Shown piece after piece: positions 7,867-15,904 of a stretch of 64,000 nucleotides of DNA. The notes under the pieces were generated by a model. That model had not been told where the DNA came from. It searched no databases and saw only the letters and a program-made list of their open reading frames with translations. The DNA comes from Devosia crocina (GTDB lineage Bacteria > Pseudomonadota > Alphaproteobacteria > Rhizobiales > Devosiaceae): positions 186,001 to 250,000 of the forward strand of contig NZ_FPCK01000003.1 in the NCBI RefSeq assembly GCF_900116545.1, given 5' to 3'. The number at the start of each line of letters is the position of its first letter. Within the stretch, counting starts at the first letter, position 1. A program made the position numbers and the translations under genes.

Positions 7867-8364
7867 ATGGATTTCAGCGGCAAGCGGATCTTGGTGGTCG
7901 AGGACGATTACTATCTCGCGCACGACCTCTGCGACGACCTGCGCCGTCATCACGCCACCGTTCTCGGCCCCGCGCCGACCCCGTTTTATGCCTCTTCGCT
8001 CATGACCCATCGCAAGATCGATGGTGCGGTGCTCGACATCATGCTGCATCGCGACACCGTTTATGACCTTGCCGACAAGCTGCTGCAGCAGGGCACGCCG
8101 GTGGTTTTCGCTTCGGCCCTGGGCAACACAGAAATTCCCGGCCGCTTTCGCGACCTGCCGCATCTGCAAAAGCCGTTCTCGGTCAAGGATGTGCTCGGGG
8201 CGGTCGAGCAGATGGTGTTCTCTCCCCGCCACCATGTGCCCGCTGCCGCGGGTCCTATTGGGGAAGCGTCGGCGAGCGGAAGCCGCCCCCTGATGGGGCC
8301 TGTCGTTCGGGCGATGGAGAAGCTGATCCAGCGCCGCCTTCGGGCACGAGATAGCGCGCATTGA
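7867..8364 (+). CDS. Stand-alone response-regulator receiver protein
   Basis: A 165-residue CheY-like receiver without an output domain. The acidic pocket is VVEDDYY (D13, D14), the phosphoacceptor is D57 in GAVLDIML, and the conserved lysine is in LQKPFS near residue 102. The Ser/Thr switch position is occupied by Ser in FASALG. A 45-residue low-complexity tail follows. The last 110 bp overlap tail to tail with the minus-strand Crp-like gene. It resembles the receiver at 10107-10493 (same EDDY start and spacing). No cognate kinase is adjacent. Confidence 0.85.
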   Translation: MDFSGKRILVVEDDYYLAHDLCDDLRRHHATVLGPAPTPFYASSLMTHRKIDGAVLDIMLHRDTVYDLADKLLQQGTPVVFASALGNTEIPGRFRDLPHLQKPFSVKDVLGAVEQMVFSPRHHVPAAAGPIGEASASGSRPLMGPVVRAMEKLIQRRLRARDSAH

Positions 8365-9055
8365 ACCCACCGATCGTTTCGAGCCGCGGCTGATCGAGAA
8401 TGGTCAGGTTCCGGCTCGACGTGCGGATGACCCCGTCGCGGCGCAGCGCCTGCAGCGTCCGGTTCACATGAACGCTCGACAGCGAAAGATATTCGGCGAG
8501 CCGCGGCTGGCTGAGGGGAAAATCGATCACACTGGTCTGGGGCGGCTGACTGGGGCTGAGGCGCCACTGCAGCTCCGCAATCAGATGCGCCATGCGCCCG
8601 AGCGCAGTGCGTGAGCCGAGCGAAACCAGGTGCTCTTCGCTGATCGCCTTATCGGTGGCGAGGGCTGCGAGCACGGCCATGGCGAAATCCTCCCGCCAGA
8701 CGCCGGGACGGAGCAGTTCCTCGGCCTTGAGCGTCCACACCGTCATCGGCGTCAGCGCATAAAGGGAATTGGCCTGCGAGCGGCCATCGAGAAACTGATA
8801 GCTGCAAAGATCGCGGGGGACATGGAGCGATAGCATCTGCTTGGCATCGTGCTCGATCTCGCGATAGCGCGCCGCCCATCCGGTCCCGATAATGGCAATA
8901 TCGACGCCCGTTGAGACTTTATCGCCACGCGCGATGCTGGTGCGGATCCAGGGCAGGCCCATGATGCGCGCAATCGTTTCCCCGCCCATCAGGCTCCCGG
9001 CGATCAGCTTGGACAGGAAATCCGCGTTCGGGCTATCCTGTTGTGCCTGCATCAT
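8255..9055 (-). CDS. Crp/Fnr-family transcriptional regulator
   Basis: About 266 residues. An N-terminal cyclic-nucleotide-binding-like sensor barrel is followed by the dimer helix and a C-terminal winged helix (LSQPRLAEYLSLSSVHVNRTLQALRRDGVIR, near residues 190-220), the Crp DNA-reading unit. No Fnr-type N-terminal cysteine cluster is seen. A proline/serine/glycine tail of about 30 residues overlaps the receiver gene on the other strand. The start at 9055 is chosen because GGGGGAGAAG lies directly upstream; a second ATG is at 9052, and a start at 9118 would add 21 residues. It may act on the nearby TAACC/GGTTA sites, but that is inference. Confidence 0.85.
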   Translation of the reverse strand: MMQAQQDSPNADFLSKLIAGSLMGGETIARIMGLPWIRTSIARGDKVSTGVDIAIIGTGWAARYREIEHDAKQMLSLHVPRDLCSYQFLDGRSQANSLYALTPMTVWTLKAEELLRPGVWREDFAMAVLAALATDKAISEEHLVSLGSRTALGRMAHLIAELQWRLSPSQPPQTSVIDFPLSQPRLAEYLSLSSVHVNRTLQALRRDGVIRTSSRNLTILDQPRLETIGGFNARYLVPEGGAGSASPSPERQAPSGGGFRSPTLPQ

Positions 9056-9175
9056 CTTCTCCCCCGCGCCTTGTTCGTGAAACCAAGGCGACAACGGAAA
9101 AATGCCGCTTGGGTGCATTTGCCTGTCCTTAGGAGGGGAAGCAGCAGATTTCCGGGCCGTTGGGAGTGGAACAGC

Positions 9176-9191
9176 GTTAACCCAGGTTACC
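9176..9191. promoter_or_regulatory. 16-bp imperfect palindrome (candidate operator)
   Basis: GTTAACCCAGGTTACC matches its own reverse complement at 12 of 16 positions and centres on TAACC-N2-GGTTA. It lies about 120 bp upstream of the Crp-like gene start at 9055 and about 230 bp upstream of the gene at 9421. Confidence 0.4.
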
Positions 9192-9322
9192 TTTTCGGAA
9201 CAATGCAGCCTCCTCCTTGGACAAGAGAATGTCGCCTTTTGGGGGAGCTTAGTGGCGTCTTCCCCGTCGGATACACAGGATCAATCCGGCCGTCGCGAAC
9301 CCGTTCCCCCGACACGAGCACG

Positions 9323-9360
9323 CCTAAGCCAGGTTAGGAGCGGGAGTGATCCAGGTTAGG
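9323..9360. promoter_or_regulatory. Two phased CCAGGTTAGG sites before the 66-aa gene
   Basis: CCAGGTTAGG occurs at 9329-9338 and again at 9351-9360, 22 bp apart (two helical turns). The first is within a 16-bp imperfect palindrome, CCTAAGCCAGGTTAGG (9323-9338). The pair ends 60 bp before the start codon at 9421, a good position for an activator or repressor. Confidence 0.45.
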
Positions 9361-9420
9361 CACCGAACGATCCCGCGGCGGCAGCGCTTGGCTGACTCGA
9401 TCCAAGCAAGGAGCAAGACC

Positions 9421-9621
9421 ATGCCTGATACCTTTGTCCGCGACGCCCAGACCCTCGTTGACCAGCACTATGCCGCCGGTCCCGACCGCATGAAGGAGGT
9501 GGTCGCTGAGGCGCTTCGCGCCGCCGCAACGAAGCATGCTGGCGCCGTTGGCGATCCGCGTGAAGCGCTCAAGCGCGAGCTCGAAACGCTGGAAAGCGCT
9601 TCCGAGCGGGGATCCGAATAG
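9421..9621 (+). CDS. Small conserved-type hypothetical protein (66 aa)
   Basis: A 66-residue acidic, helix-forming protein (FVRDAQTLVDQHYAAGPDRM, then KRELETLESASERGSE). The ATG at 9421 has AAGGAG at 9408-9413, and the upstream extension of the frame has no ribosome site. No family is recognised. It is convergent with the gene at 9623-9907, whose stop is one base away. The upstream CCAGGTTAGG pair suggests specific regulation. Confidence 0.6.
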   Translation: MPDTFVRDAQTLVDQHYAAGPDRMKEVVAEALRAAATKHAGAVGDPREALKRELETLESASERGSE

Positions 9622-9622
9622 A

Positions 9623-9907
9623 TCAGCCCGCCCCTGTCCGGTCATTGTCCACCTTGATCGGCTTGATCGAACCAAAGGCGGGAGCGGGATAGGTGTCCTG
9701 TTTGGGGGGCTGGGGCACCGGGTCGCCGGCCAGCGGATCCCGGGCGTGCTGACGCCGCATCTCGCCTTCCGCAAGGCGCTCTGCCACTTGCGGGTTCTGG
9801 CTCACGAGCGCTGCCGCCTTGATGGCGGGAATGCCAAATTCTTCGGTCAGGAAGGCAACTTCAGCCGGCTTGTCGAGGGGTCGTTTAAGACCCTTGTTTT
9901 CGCTCAT
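9623..9907 (-). CDS. Small hypothetical protein (94 aa)
   Basis: A 94-residue soluble protein: MSENKGLKRPLDKPAEVAFLT with a helix-rich first half (GIPAIKAAALVSQNPQVAERLAEGEMRR) and a proline-rich tail (PLAGDPVPQPPKQDTYPAPAF). The ATG at 9907 has GGAGAG 8-10 nt upstream; 59 in-frame residues further upstream cover regulatory sequence. Function unknown; short proteins of this type are common beside stress genes in this order. Confidence 0.55.
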   Translation of the reverse strand: MSENKGLKRPLDKPAEVAFLTEEFGIPAIKAAALVSQNPQVAERLAEGEMRRQHARDPLAGDPVPQPPKQDTYPAPAFGSIKPIKVDNDRTGAG

Positions 9908-10106
9908 CTTCGCTCTCCGGGCGCAAGGGGCGCCAGTTAAGGAAACGAATGAGAGCAGGGAAAAGTGTGATCCCGCCTTGATCAAGGTTAAGGGAAATTT
10001 CAGCGCGCAGCTGCGTTCACCTGTGATGGGAGGGGCATCGTCCACAACCGTGATGGCGCAAGGAACTTGGCCCAAGCGGTGCACATTGGGTCGCAGAGAG
10101 GTACCA

Positions 10107-10493
10107 ATGCCAGCAGAAAACCAATTTCAGGGTCGACGCGTTCTGGTCGTCGAAGATGATTATCTGATCGTGACCGAACTGGTCGAATCCCTTCATGCCA
10201 TGGGCGCCGAAGTGATCGGCCCCGTGCCGGACCTGCCCGGCGCCCACCGCATTCTCGAACGCGTTTCCAACATTGCGGGCGCCATTCTCGATGTGAGCGT
10301 CCAGGGCGAGCCAGTCTTTCCCCTTGCCGACGAACTCAAGCGCCGCGGCATTCCCTATATCTTTTCGACCGGCTACGACGAAAACGCCATTCCCCAGGCC
10401 TATCGGAGCCGTCCGCGCTTCACCAAGCCGGCCGATGATCGCCTCGTGTCCGAAACCATTCTCGCCGAGATCGAGGCCGCTTCGGCCGCCTGA
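10107..10493 (+). CDS. Stand-alone response-regulator receiver protein
   Basis: A 128-residue single-domain receiver. The acidic pair is in VLVVEDDYLIV (D17, D18), the phosphoacceptor is D62 in GAILDVSV, the switch Ser/Thr is in FSTGYDE and the lysine is in RFTKPADD. The ATG at 10107 is used (GAGAGG a few bases upstream); the long in-frame extension upstream reads through non-coding sequence. It is related to the receiver at 7867-8364. It is followed by an intrinsic terminator, so it is not part of the Mrp operon. Confidence 0.87.
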   Translation: MPAENQFQGRRVLVVEDDYLIVTELVESLHAMGAEVIGPVPDLPGAHRILERVSNIAGAILDVSVQGEPVFPLADELKRRGIPYIFSTGYDENAIPQAYRSRPRFTKPADDRLVSETILAEIEAASAA

Positions 10494-10507
10494 CCCGCGC
10501 TCCGGCG

Positions 10508-10555
10508 TGTTCGGCAATCCGGACACGCCTGCCCCAATGTTCGGAAAATCTGACA
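10508..10555 (+). promoter_or_regulatory. Tandem 18-bp palindromes, candidate sites for the sigma54 activator
   Basis: TGTTCGG-N4-CCGGACA (10508-10525) and TGTTCGG-N4-TCTGACA (10538-10555) lie 30 bp apart. They centre about 107 and 77 bp before the start point expected from the sigma54 promoter at 10598. This is the usual place for enhancer sites of NtrC-family proteins. The first also sits in an 11-bp hairpin (10504-10529). Confidence 0.6.
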
Positions 10556-10569
10556 GATCAGTCGCACCT

Positions 10570-10592
10570 AAGCCCTGATTTCCGGGCTTTTT
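10570..10592 (+). terminator. Intrinsic terminator insulating the Mrp promoter
   Basis: The stem AAGCCC/GGGCTT with an 8-nt loop is followed by TTT (a five-T run counting the end of the stem). It ends the receiver transcript just 6 bp before the sigma54 promoter. Confidence 0.7.
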
Positions 10593-10597
10593 CGATT

Positions 10598-10612
10598 TGG
10601 CACGCGGCTTGC
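10598..10612 (+). promoter_or_regulatory. Sigma54 (-24/-12) promoter of the mrp operon
   Basis: TGGCAC-N5-TTGC, preceded by T and with G after the -24 element, matches the RpoN consensus TGGCACG-N4-TTGC at all core bases, and GG and GC are separated by exactly 10 bp. Transcription would begin near 10624. The mnhA start at 10647 follows with GGAGGT at 10632-10637. Confidence 0.85.
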
Positions 10613-10646
10613 GAAACGACCTCCGATCTCTGGAGGTAGGCGTTTC

Positions 10647-12956
10647 GTGTCACTTGTGACGGTTTTGATTTTAGCGGCTGCAGGCAGCTTCTTGGGCTGG
10701 CGGCTTTCGGCATTGGGTGGCGTTGCAGGGCGGCTGCTGCCGGTTTTCGTGCCCGCGGGCCTGTTCGTGTCCTTTCTGTTCCACTGGCCTGTCATCACGA
10801 CAGGCGGGGTGGTGACGGACATGCATGCCTGGGTGCCCTCGCTGGGCGTGGCGCTCAATCTGCGGCTCGATGGCTTCTCCTATCTCTTCACGCTTTTGAT
10901 CACCGGCATCGGCTCGCTCGTGACACTTTATGCGGGCGCCTATTTCGCCGACGCGCCCGGTGAGCATCGCGCCCGCTTCATCTTCCTGATCCTGATCTTC
11001 ATGACCGCGATGCTGGGCACGGTCCTGTCCGACAACCTGATCGTGATGTTCGTCTTCTGGGAAGCCACGAGCCTGACCTCGTTCATGCTGATCGGATTTG
11101 ATGCCAGAAAGCCCGAGGCGCGCCGCGCCGCACTCCAGTCCCTTCTGATCACCGCAGGCGGCGGGCTCGCGCTGTTCGGCGCCATTTTGCTGATCGGGCT
11201 CGAGCTCGGCAGTTTCAGCCTCAGCAATGCCGCGACCAGCGCCGGACAGCTGGCCCAAAGCCCCTATCTCGCCGGCATTCTGGTGCTGCTGTTTCTGGGT
11301 GCCTTCACCAAATCGGCGCAGTTCCCGTTCCATTTCTGGCTACCGCAGGCCATGGCGGCGCCGACCCCGGCTTCGGCATATCTGCATTCGGCCACCATGG
11401 TGAAGCTCGGCATCTACCTTCTCGGCCGGTTCGACGCCGCCTTCGCCCAGGTGCCCGCCTTTGGGATCACGCTGGTCGTCGTGGGTTCGCTCACCATGCT
11501 GATCGCCGCGTTCAACGCCCTGCGCGCCACCGGCTACAAGGCGGTTCTCGCCCAGTCCACCGTGGCCTCGCTCGGCATTCTGGTGATGCTGATCGGGCTC
11601 GATGGCGAAGTCGCCGCCGTTGCGACGGCCGGCTTCATCCTGGCTCACGCGCTTTACAAGGCCGCGCTCTTTTTCTGCGCCGGCACCGCCATTCACGCCA
11701 CCCATATCGCCGAATTGCGCAAGCTGGGCGGGCTCGTCCGCTTTCTGCCCTTTACTGCCGCGGCAGCGGTGCTTGCCAGTTTCTCCATGGCCGGCCTGCC
11801 GCCCTTTGTCGGCTTCATCTCCAAGGAATACCTGTTTGAAGCCCAGCTCGAAAGCGGCTGGAACGTCGTCCCTGTGGTGGTTGCCGTGGTGGTCAACGGC
11901 ATCATGGTGGCCGTCGCCGGCGTCGTCTCGCTACGTCCCTTCTTTCTGGGCCGCGACAAGATCAGTAAGGTCGACCATGGGGAAACCCTGGGCCTGCTGT
12001 TCGGGCCGCTGCTTCTGGGCATTCTCGGCATCGTCATGGGCCTGATCCCCGGCCAGGTCACCCGGCACCTTGTCGGCCCCGCCGCGACCGCCCTTTATGG
12101 CGCGCCCATCGATACCAGCTTCTCGCTCTGGCACGGCATTACCCCGATGCTGTTCCTCAGCCTTGCCGCGGTCGGCCTCGGAGCCGTCCTCGCCTGGAAG
12201 TGGACACCGATCCATGATGCGCTGCGGGCTGCCGCCTGGACCCAGAAGATCGATGCAGACCGGATTTATCACAAGACCGTCGCCGCCATTCTCGGGATTG
12301 CCCGCGGCTCGACCCGCTGGCTGCAAAACGGAGACCAGCGGCGCTATACCGCCATCGTCCTTGCCATGCTTCTGGCCAGCTGCCTCTGGGTGATCTGGCG
12401 CACGGGCAGCTTCGCCCTGCCCGAATTCGACACCATCCTGCCGCTGCCCGCGCTTTTGCTGATTGCCGCCTTTGTCGGGGCCCTCGTCGCCGCGCAGGCG
12501 AATTCGCTGATCGCGGCGCTGATCGGGGTCGGCATTGTCGGCTATGGCTCGGCCCTGCTTTTCGTGCTCAACGGGGCGCCGGACCTGGCCTTGACCCAGT
12601 TCGCGGTGGAAACGCTGGTTCTGGTGGTGATCATGGCGGTGCTCCTGCGCCTGCCGACCCGCACCCAGACCACCCGCACCAAAACCGAGCACCGGTTCGA
12701 CGCGGCGATTGCCATCGGCTTTGCCGGCATCGTCTTTATCGGTCTCGCCGCGATGCTCGCCATTCCGTTCGATGACCGGATCTCTCTTTTCTATGGCGAG
12801 ACCAGCTACACCGAGGCCCTCGGGCACAACGTCGTCAACGTCATCCTTGTCGATTATCGCGCGCTCGACACCCTGGGCGAAACCGCCGTGGTGGCCTTTG
12901 CCACCATGGGCGCCTGGGCGCTCCTGCGCCGCCGTCGTACGGACAGGAAGGGCTGA
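10647..12956 (+). CDS. mnhA: Na+/H+ antiporter subunit A (MrpA/MnhA)
   Basis: The largest subunit (769 aa) of the Mrp cation/proton antiporter, homologous to respiratory complex I NuoL. It has about 20 TM helices. Glu139 in FVFWEATSLTSFMLIGFD corresponds to the functional Glu near 140 in Bacillus MrpA. The core proton channel includes FPFHFWLPQAMAAPTPASAYLHSATMVK. A C-terminal MrpA_C/MbhE-like part (ANSLIAALIGVGIVGYGSALLFVLNGAPDLALTQFAVE) follows. GTG 10647 is chosen for the GGAGGT site. Subunit B is a separate gene, unlike the fused PhaAB of Sinorhizobium, so this is a group 1 layout. Confidence 0.96.
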   Translation: MSLVTVLILAAAGSFLGWRLSALGGVAGRLLPVFVPAGLFVSFLFHWPVITTGGVVTDMHAWVPSLGVALNLRLDGFSYLFTLLITGIGSLVTLYAGAYFADAPGEHRARFIFLILIFMTAMLGTVLSDNLIVMFVFWEATSLTSFMLIGFDARKPEARRAALQSLLITAGGGLALFGAILLIGLELGSFSLSNAATSAGQLAQSPYLAGILVLLFLGAFTKSAQFPFHFWLPQAMAAPTPASAYLHSATMVKLGIYLLGRFDAAFAQVPAFGITLVVVGSLTMLIAAFNALRATGYKAVLAQSTVASLGILVMLIGLDGEVAAVATAGFILAHALYKAALFFCAGTAIHATHIAELRKLGGLVRFLPFTAAAAVLASFSMAGLPPFVGFISKEYLFEAQLESGWNVVPVVVAVVVNGIMVAVAGVVSLRPFFLGRDKISKVDHGETLGLLFGPLLLGILGIVMGLIPGQVTRHLVGPAATALYGAPIDTSFSLWHGITPMLFLSLAAVGLGAVLAWKWTPIHDALRAAAWTQKIDADRIYHKTVAAILGIARGSTRWLQNGDQRRYTAIVLAMLLASCLWVIWRTGSFALPEFDTILPLPALLLIAAFVGALVAAQANSLIAALIGVGIVGYGSALLFVLNGAPDLALTQFAVETLVLVVIMAVLLRLPTRTQTTRTKTEHRFDAAIAIGFAGIVFIGLAAMLAIPFDDRISLFYGETSYTEALGHNVVNVILVDYRALDTLGETAVVAFATMGAWALLRRRRTDRKG

Positions 12957-12959
12957 GCC

Positions 12960-13367
12960 ATGAACTCCATGATCTTTACGGCCAGCGCCCGCATCCTTTT
13001 CGCGCTGATGCTGGCCGCATCCATCTTCATTCTCTGGCGCGGCCATGACGAGCCCGGCGGCGGTTTTGTCGGCGGCCTCGTCGCCTCCATGGCCCTTGCC
13101 GTGGTGGCGCTGGCCGAAGGCGTGCCCCGGGCGCGCCGGATGCTGCGCATTCATCCCATGAGCCTTGCCGGGCTTGGGGTCTTTCTCGGCTTCGTCAGCG
13201 GCCTGCCGGGCCTGCTGATCGATGGCTCCTACCTGACCCACCAATGGGTCTTCTTCCCCAATGGCTTCAAGCTGGGGACCACCATGGTCTTCGACATCGG
13301 GGTCTATCTGGTCGTTCTGGGCGGCATGCTCGCCCTGGTTTTCCGTCTTTACGAGGATGCGCCGTGA
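12960..13367 (+). CDS. mnhB: Na+/H+ antiporter subunit B (MrpB/MnhB)
   Basis: A 135-residue integral membrane subunit with four TM helices. The family signature GHDEPGGGFVGGLVASMALA is intact near residues 27-46. It begins 3 nt after mnhA ends, and its stop overlaps the GTG of mnhC. Confidence 0.96.
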   Translation: MNSMIFTASARILFALMLAASIFILWRGHDEPGGGFVGGLVASMALAVVALAEGVPRARRMLRIHPMSLAGLGVFLGFVSGLPGLLIDGSYLTHQWVFFPNGFKLGTTMVFDIGVYLVVLGGMLALVFRLYEDAP

Positions 13368-13750
13368 ATTTCGTCTACGCTGCCGGCATTTCCGCAATCA
13401 TGGGCTGCGGCATCTATCTGCTGCTCTCGCGCCACACCATGCGCATCCTTCTGGGCGTGATGCTGCTTTCCGCCGGGGTCAATCTCGTCATTTTCCTGGC
13501 CGGGCGCATCGGCCCCAATCCCCCGCCCATCATCGAGGCAGGCAGCTATACGCTGAGCCCCGAGGCGGCCAATCCCCTGCCCCAGGCCCTGGTTCTGACC
13601 GCGATCGTCATCGGCTTTTCCCTTGTCGCATTCGCGTCGGCCCTGGCGCTCCAGACCTTCCGCACGAGCGGCACGCTCGACCAGCGCGAACTGGCTGACG
13701 CAGAAGCGCTCGGCTCGCCCTATGAGAGCAAGACGGAGGGTAGCCGATGA
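13364..13750 (+). CDS. mnhC: Na+/H+ antiporter subunit C (MrpC/MnhC, NuoK-like)
   Basis: A 128-residue subunit with three TM helices, homologous to NuoK. The features RILLGVMLLSAGVNLVIFLAG and NPLPQALVLTAIVIGFSLVAFA are typical. It starts with GTG at 13364, overlapping the mnhB stop by 4 nt, and its end overlaps mnhD by 4 nt. A hydrophilic C-terminal tail (DQRELADAEALGSPYESKTEG) is present as in most MrpC proteins. Confidence 0.95.
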   Translation: MNFVYAAGISAIMGCGIYLLLSRHTMRILLGVMLLSAGVNLVIFLAGRIGPNPPPIIEAGSYTLSPEAANPLPQALVLTAIVIGFSLVAFASALALQTFRTSGTLDQRELADAEALGSPYESKTEGSR

Positions 13751-15270
13751 ACCTTCTATTATCGCAAGCCCTGATCTGGCCGGTGGTGCTGCCGCTGGCC
13801 ACCGCCGCGCTCTGTGCGCTGGCCTGGCACCGCCCCGCCATCCAGCGCTGGATCAGCCTTGGCGGGCTGACGCTCATGCTCGCCGCCAGCATCCTCCTGC
13901 TGGTCCAGGTCGAAACAGAGGGCACCCAGACGGTCGCCTTCGGCAGCTGGCCGATCCCCTTCGGCATCGTCTTCGTGGCCGACCGGCTCGGCGCCGCCAT
14001 GGCGCTGATCACGGCGGTGCTGGCGCTCGCCATCGCTGTTTTCGGCCTCGCCGATATCCGGCGGCGCCAGGAGCATGCCGGGTTTCACCCGCTTTACCTG
14101 GGCATGATCGCCGGCGTCGCGGGCGCCTTTCTGACCGGCGACATCTTCAACCTCTATGTGTGGTTCGAGATCATGCTGATCACGGCCATGGGCCTGCTGG
14201 CCATCGACCGCACCCGCACCCAGCTCGACGGCACCATTAAATATGCCGTGCTCAACCTCCTGGGCACGCTCCTCTTCCTTTTGGCCGTCGCCATTCTTTA
14301 TGGTGTCACCGGCACGCTCAACATGGCCGATCTCGGCCGGGTGCTCAGCGAAAGCGAACCCTCGGCAGCGCTGGCTCTGGTCGCGGCGATGTTTCTGGTC
14401 GCCTTTGGCATCAAGGCCGGCTACTTCCCGCTGTTTTTCTGGCTGCCGGCCTCCTATCACACCGCCTCGATCGTAGTATCGGCCATCTTTGCGGGCCTGA
14501 TCACCAAAGTCGGGGTCTATGCCAGCTTCCGCGTCTTTACCCTGATGTTCTCGGTGGACGAGGGCGGCATTCGCGAACTTGTCGCGGTGATGGCCGCCGG
14601 CACCATGCTTTTCGGCGTGTTCGGCGCGGCGGTGCAGTGGGATATCCGCCGCATCCTCTCGTTCCACATCGTCAGCCAGATCGGCTACATGATGCTGGGC
14701 CTGGCCCTGGCGACCCCCGCCGCCATGGCCGGGGCGGTCTTCTATATCGTCCACCACATCATCGTGAAGGCTAACCTCTTCCTTGCCGCCGGGGCGATCT
14801 ACCGGGCGACCGGCACCTATGACCTGCGCAAGGCCGGTGGCCTGATGGGCAGCCATCCCATCCTTGCCCTGCTCTTTGCCATTCCCGCCCTGTCGCTGGC
14901 CGGCATTCCGCCGCTTTCCGGCTTCTGGGCCAAATATATGGTGATCGACGCAGCCTTTGCCGACAGCGCGCACTGGCTGGCGGGCGTCGGGCTTTTCGTG
15001 GGTCTCCTGACGGTGTTTTCCATGTCCAAGATCTGGGTGGAAGCCTTCTGGAAGACCCCGCCCCTCGAGCGCAAGCACGCCCGGCGCGTGCCCATGGCCA
15101 TGCTCGTGCCTATGGCGATCCTGGGCCTTGTCACCCTGACCATCGGCTTCGCCCCCGAACCTTTCGTCCTTTACGCCGATGCCACCGCAACGAGCCTCCT
15201 CGACCCCAAGACCTATATCGAGGCCGTGCTCGGACCGCAGGCTGGCCTTGATCTGGGAGAGCAGCAATGA
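13747..15270 (+). CDS. mnhD: Na+/H+ antiporter subunit D (MrpD/MnhD)
   Basis: A 507-residue subunit homologous to NuoM/NuoN with about 14 TM helices. The conserved Glu is in NLYVWFEIMLITAMGLLAI, and the channel lysines are in FGIKAGYFPLFFWLPASYHTA and VHHIIVKANLFL. It is essential for exchange in characterised Mrp systems. ATG 13747 overlaps the mnhC stop by 4 nt, and its end overlaps mnhE by 4 nt. Confidence 0.96.
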   Translation: MNLLLSQALIWPVVLPLATAALCALAWHRPAIQRWISLGGLTLMLAASILLLVQVETEGTQTVAFGSWPIPFGIVFVADRLGAAMALITAVLALAIAVFGLADIRRRQEHAGFHPLYLGMIAGVAGAFLTGDIFNLYVWFEIMLITAMGLLAIDRTRTQLDGTIKYAVLNLLGTLLFLLAVAILYGVTGTLNMADLGRVLSESEPSAALALVAAMFLVAFGIKAGYFPLFFWLPASYHTASIVVSAIFAGLITKVGVYASFRVFTLMFSVDEGGIRELVAVMAAGTMLFGVFGAAVQWDIRRILSFHIVSQIGYMMLGLALATPAAMAGAVFYIVHHIIVKANLFLAAGAIYRATGTYDLRKAGGLMGSHPILALLFAIPALSLAGIPPLSGFWAKYMVIDAAFADSAHWLAGVGLFVGLLTVFSMSKIWVEAFWKTPPLERKHARRVPMAMLVPMAILGLVTLTIGFAPEPFVLYADATATSLLDPKTYIEAVLGPQAGLDLGEQQ

Positions 15271-15617
15271 AGCGAACCGGCTTTCTGTCTCGAGCCTGGG
15301 CGGCCCTGGTTCTCGCCGCAATCTTTATTCGGGAGCTGATCCTCTCCTCGATCGTGGTGGCGCGCACCGCCTTTGCCCGCGAGATCGACGTCATGCCCGC
15401 CATTGTCGCGGTGCCGCTCGATCTGCGCACCGATATGGGCGTCGCCTTTGTCGCCAATCTGGTGTCGCTGACCCCCGGCACGACCTCGCTCCACACCAGC
15501 GAGGACGGCAAGATCCTTTATGTCCACGCGCTCGATGTGCGCGACGAAGCCGAGGTTGTGAGCGCCATCAAGACCACGTTCGAAAAATGGGTCCGCAGAG
15601 TGGAGGGTGAGGCCTGA
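15267..15617 (+). CDS. mnhE: Na+/H+ antiporter subunit E (MrpE/MnhE), short form
   Basis: A 116-residue subunit, shorter than the roughly 160 residues of Firmicute MnhE. One hydrophobic stretch covers residues 9-35 and includes IFIRELILSSIVVARTAF. The C-terminal domain has the family signature LVSLTPGTTSLHTSEDGKILYVHALDV. The short N-terminus seems genuine because the start overlaps mnhD by 4 nt and no frame break is evident. Confidence 0.92.
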   Translation: MKRTGFLSRAWAALVLAAIFIRELILSSIVVARTAFAREIDVMPAIVAVPLDLRTDMGVAFVANLVSLTPGTTSLHTSEDGKILYVHALDVRDEAEVVSAIKTTFEKWVRRVEGEA

Positions 15618-15904
15618 TGACACTTCCCGACCTGATCAATTATGGCAGCTACGCGCTTCTTGTCGCGCTCTGCGTGCCGCTGCTGCTCTCGTTTTTCCGC
15701 ATGCTGCGCGGCCCGGGCGTCGCCGATCGCTTTGTCGCGCTCGACATGCTCACCGGCATTGCCGTGGCCATGGCCGCGTTGGCCGCGATCGTTACCGGGC
15801 GCCGCGAATTTCTCGATGTCGCTTTCGGCCTTGCCGTTTTCGGCTTTGTCGGCACCTGCGCCCTGGCCGCCTTTCTCGAACGCAAGGGAGGAAACAAGCA
15901 ATGA
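15617..15904 (+). CDS. mnhF: Na+/H+ antiporter subunit F (MrpF/MnhF)
   Basis: A 95-residue, three-TM subunit with the family motif FFRMLRGPGVADRFVALDMLTG near residues 22-43. It overlaps the last base of mnhE and overlaps mnhG by 4 nt. MrpF has been linked to sodium and cholate efflux in Bacillus, but its exact role here is not shown. Confidence 0.94.
   Translation: MTLPDLINYGSYALLVALCVPLLLSFFRMLRGPGVADRFVALDMLTGIAVAMAALAAIVTGRREFLDVAFGLAVFGFVGTCALAAFLERKGGNKQ

Larger units (their letters stand above)
9056..9420. other. 365-bp intergenic region with repeated motif
   Basis: No coding signal is seen. It holds the divergent upstream regions of the Crp-like gene (-) and the 66-residue gene (+), and three copies of CCAGGTTA(G/C)C or CCAGGTTAGG, described separately. 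Confidence 0.6.

Noticed and set aside
9168..9216. GGAAC sequences that could be EcfG (general stress) promoters
   Set aside because: Neither GGAAC is followed by (C)GTT at the 16-17 bp spacing required.
11931..15321. Long minus-strand open frames opposite mnhA-mnhD (up to 520 codons)
   Set aside because: They are His/Gly/Asp/Arg-rich, lack any family motif and lie fully antisense to well-conserved Mrp genes; an effect of high GC at third positions.
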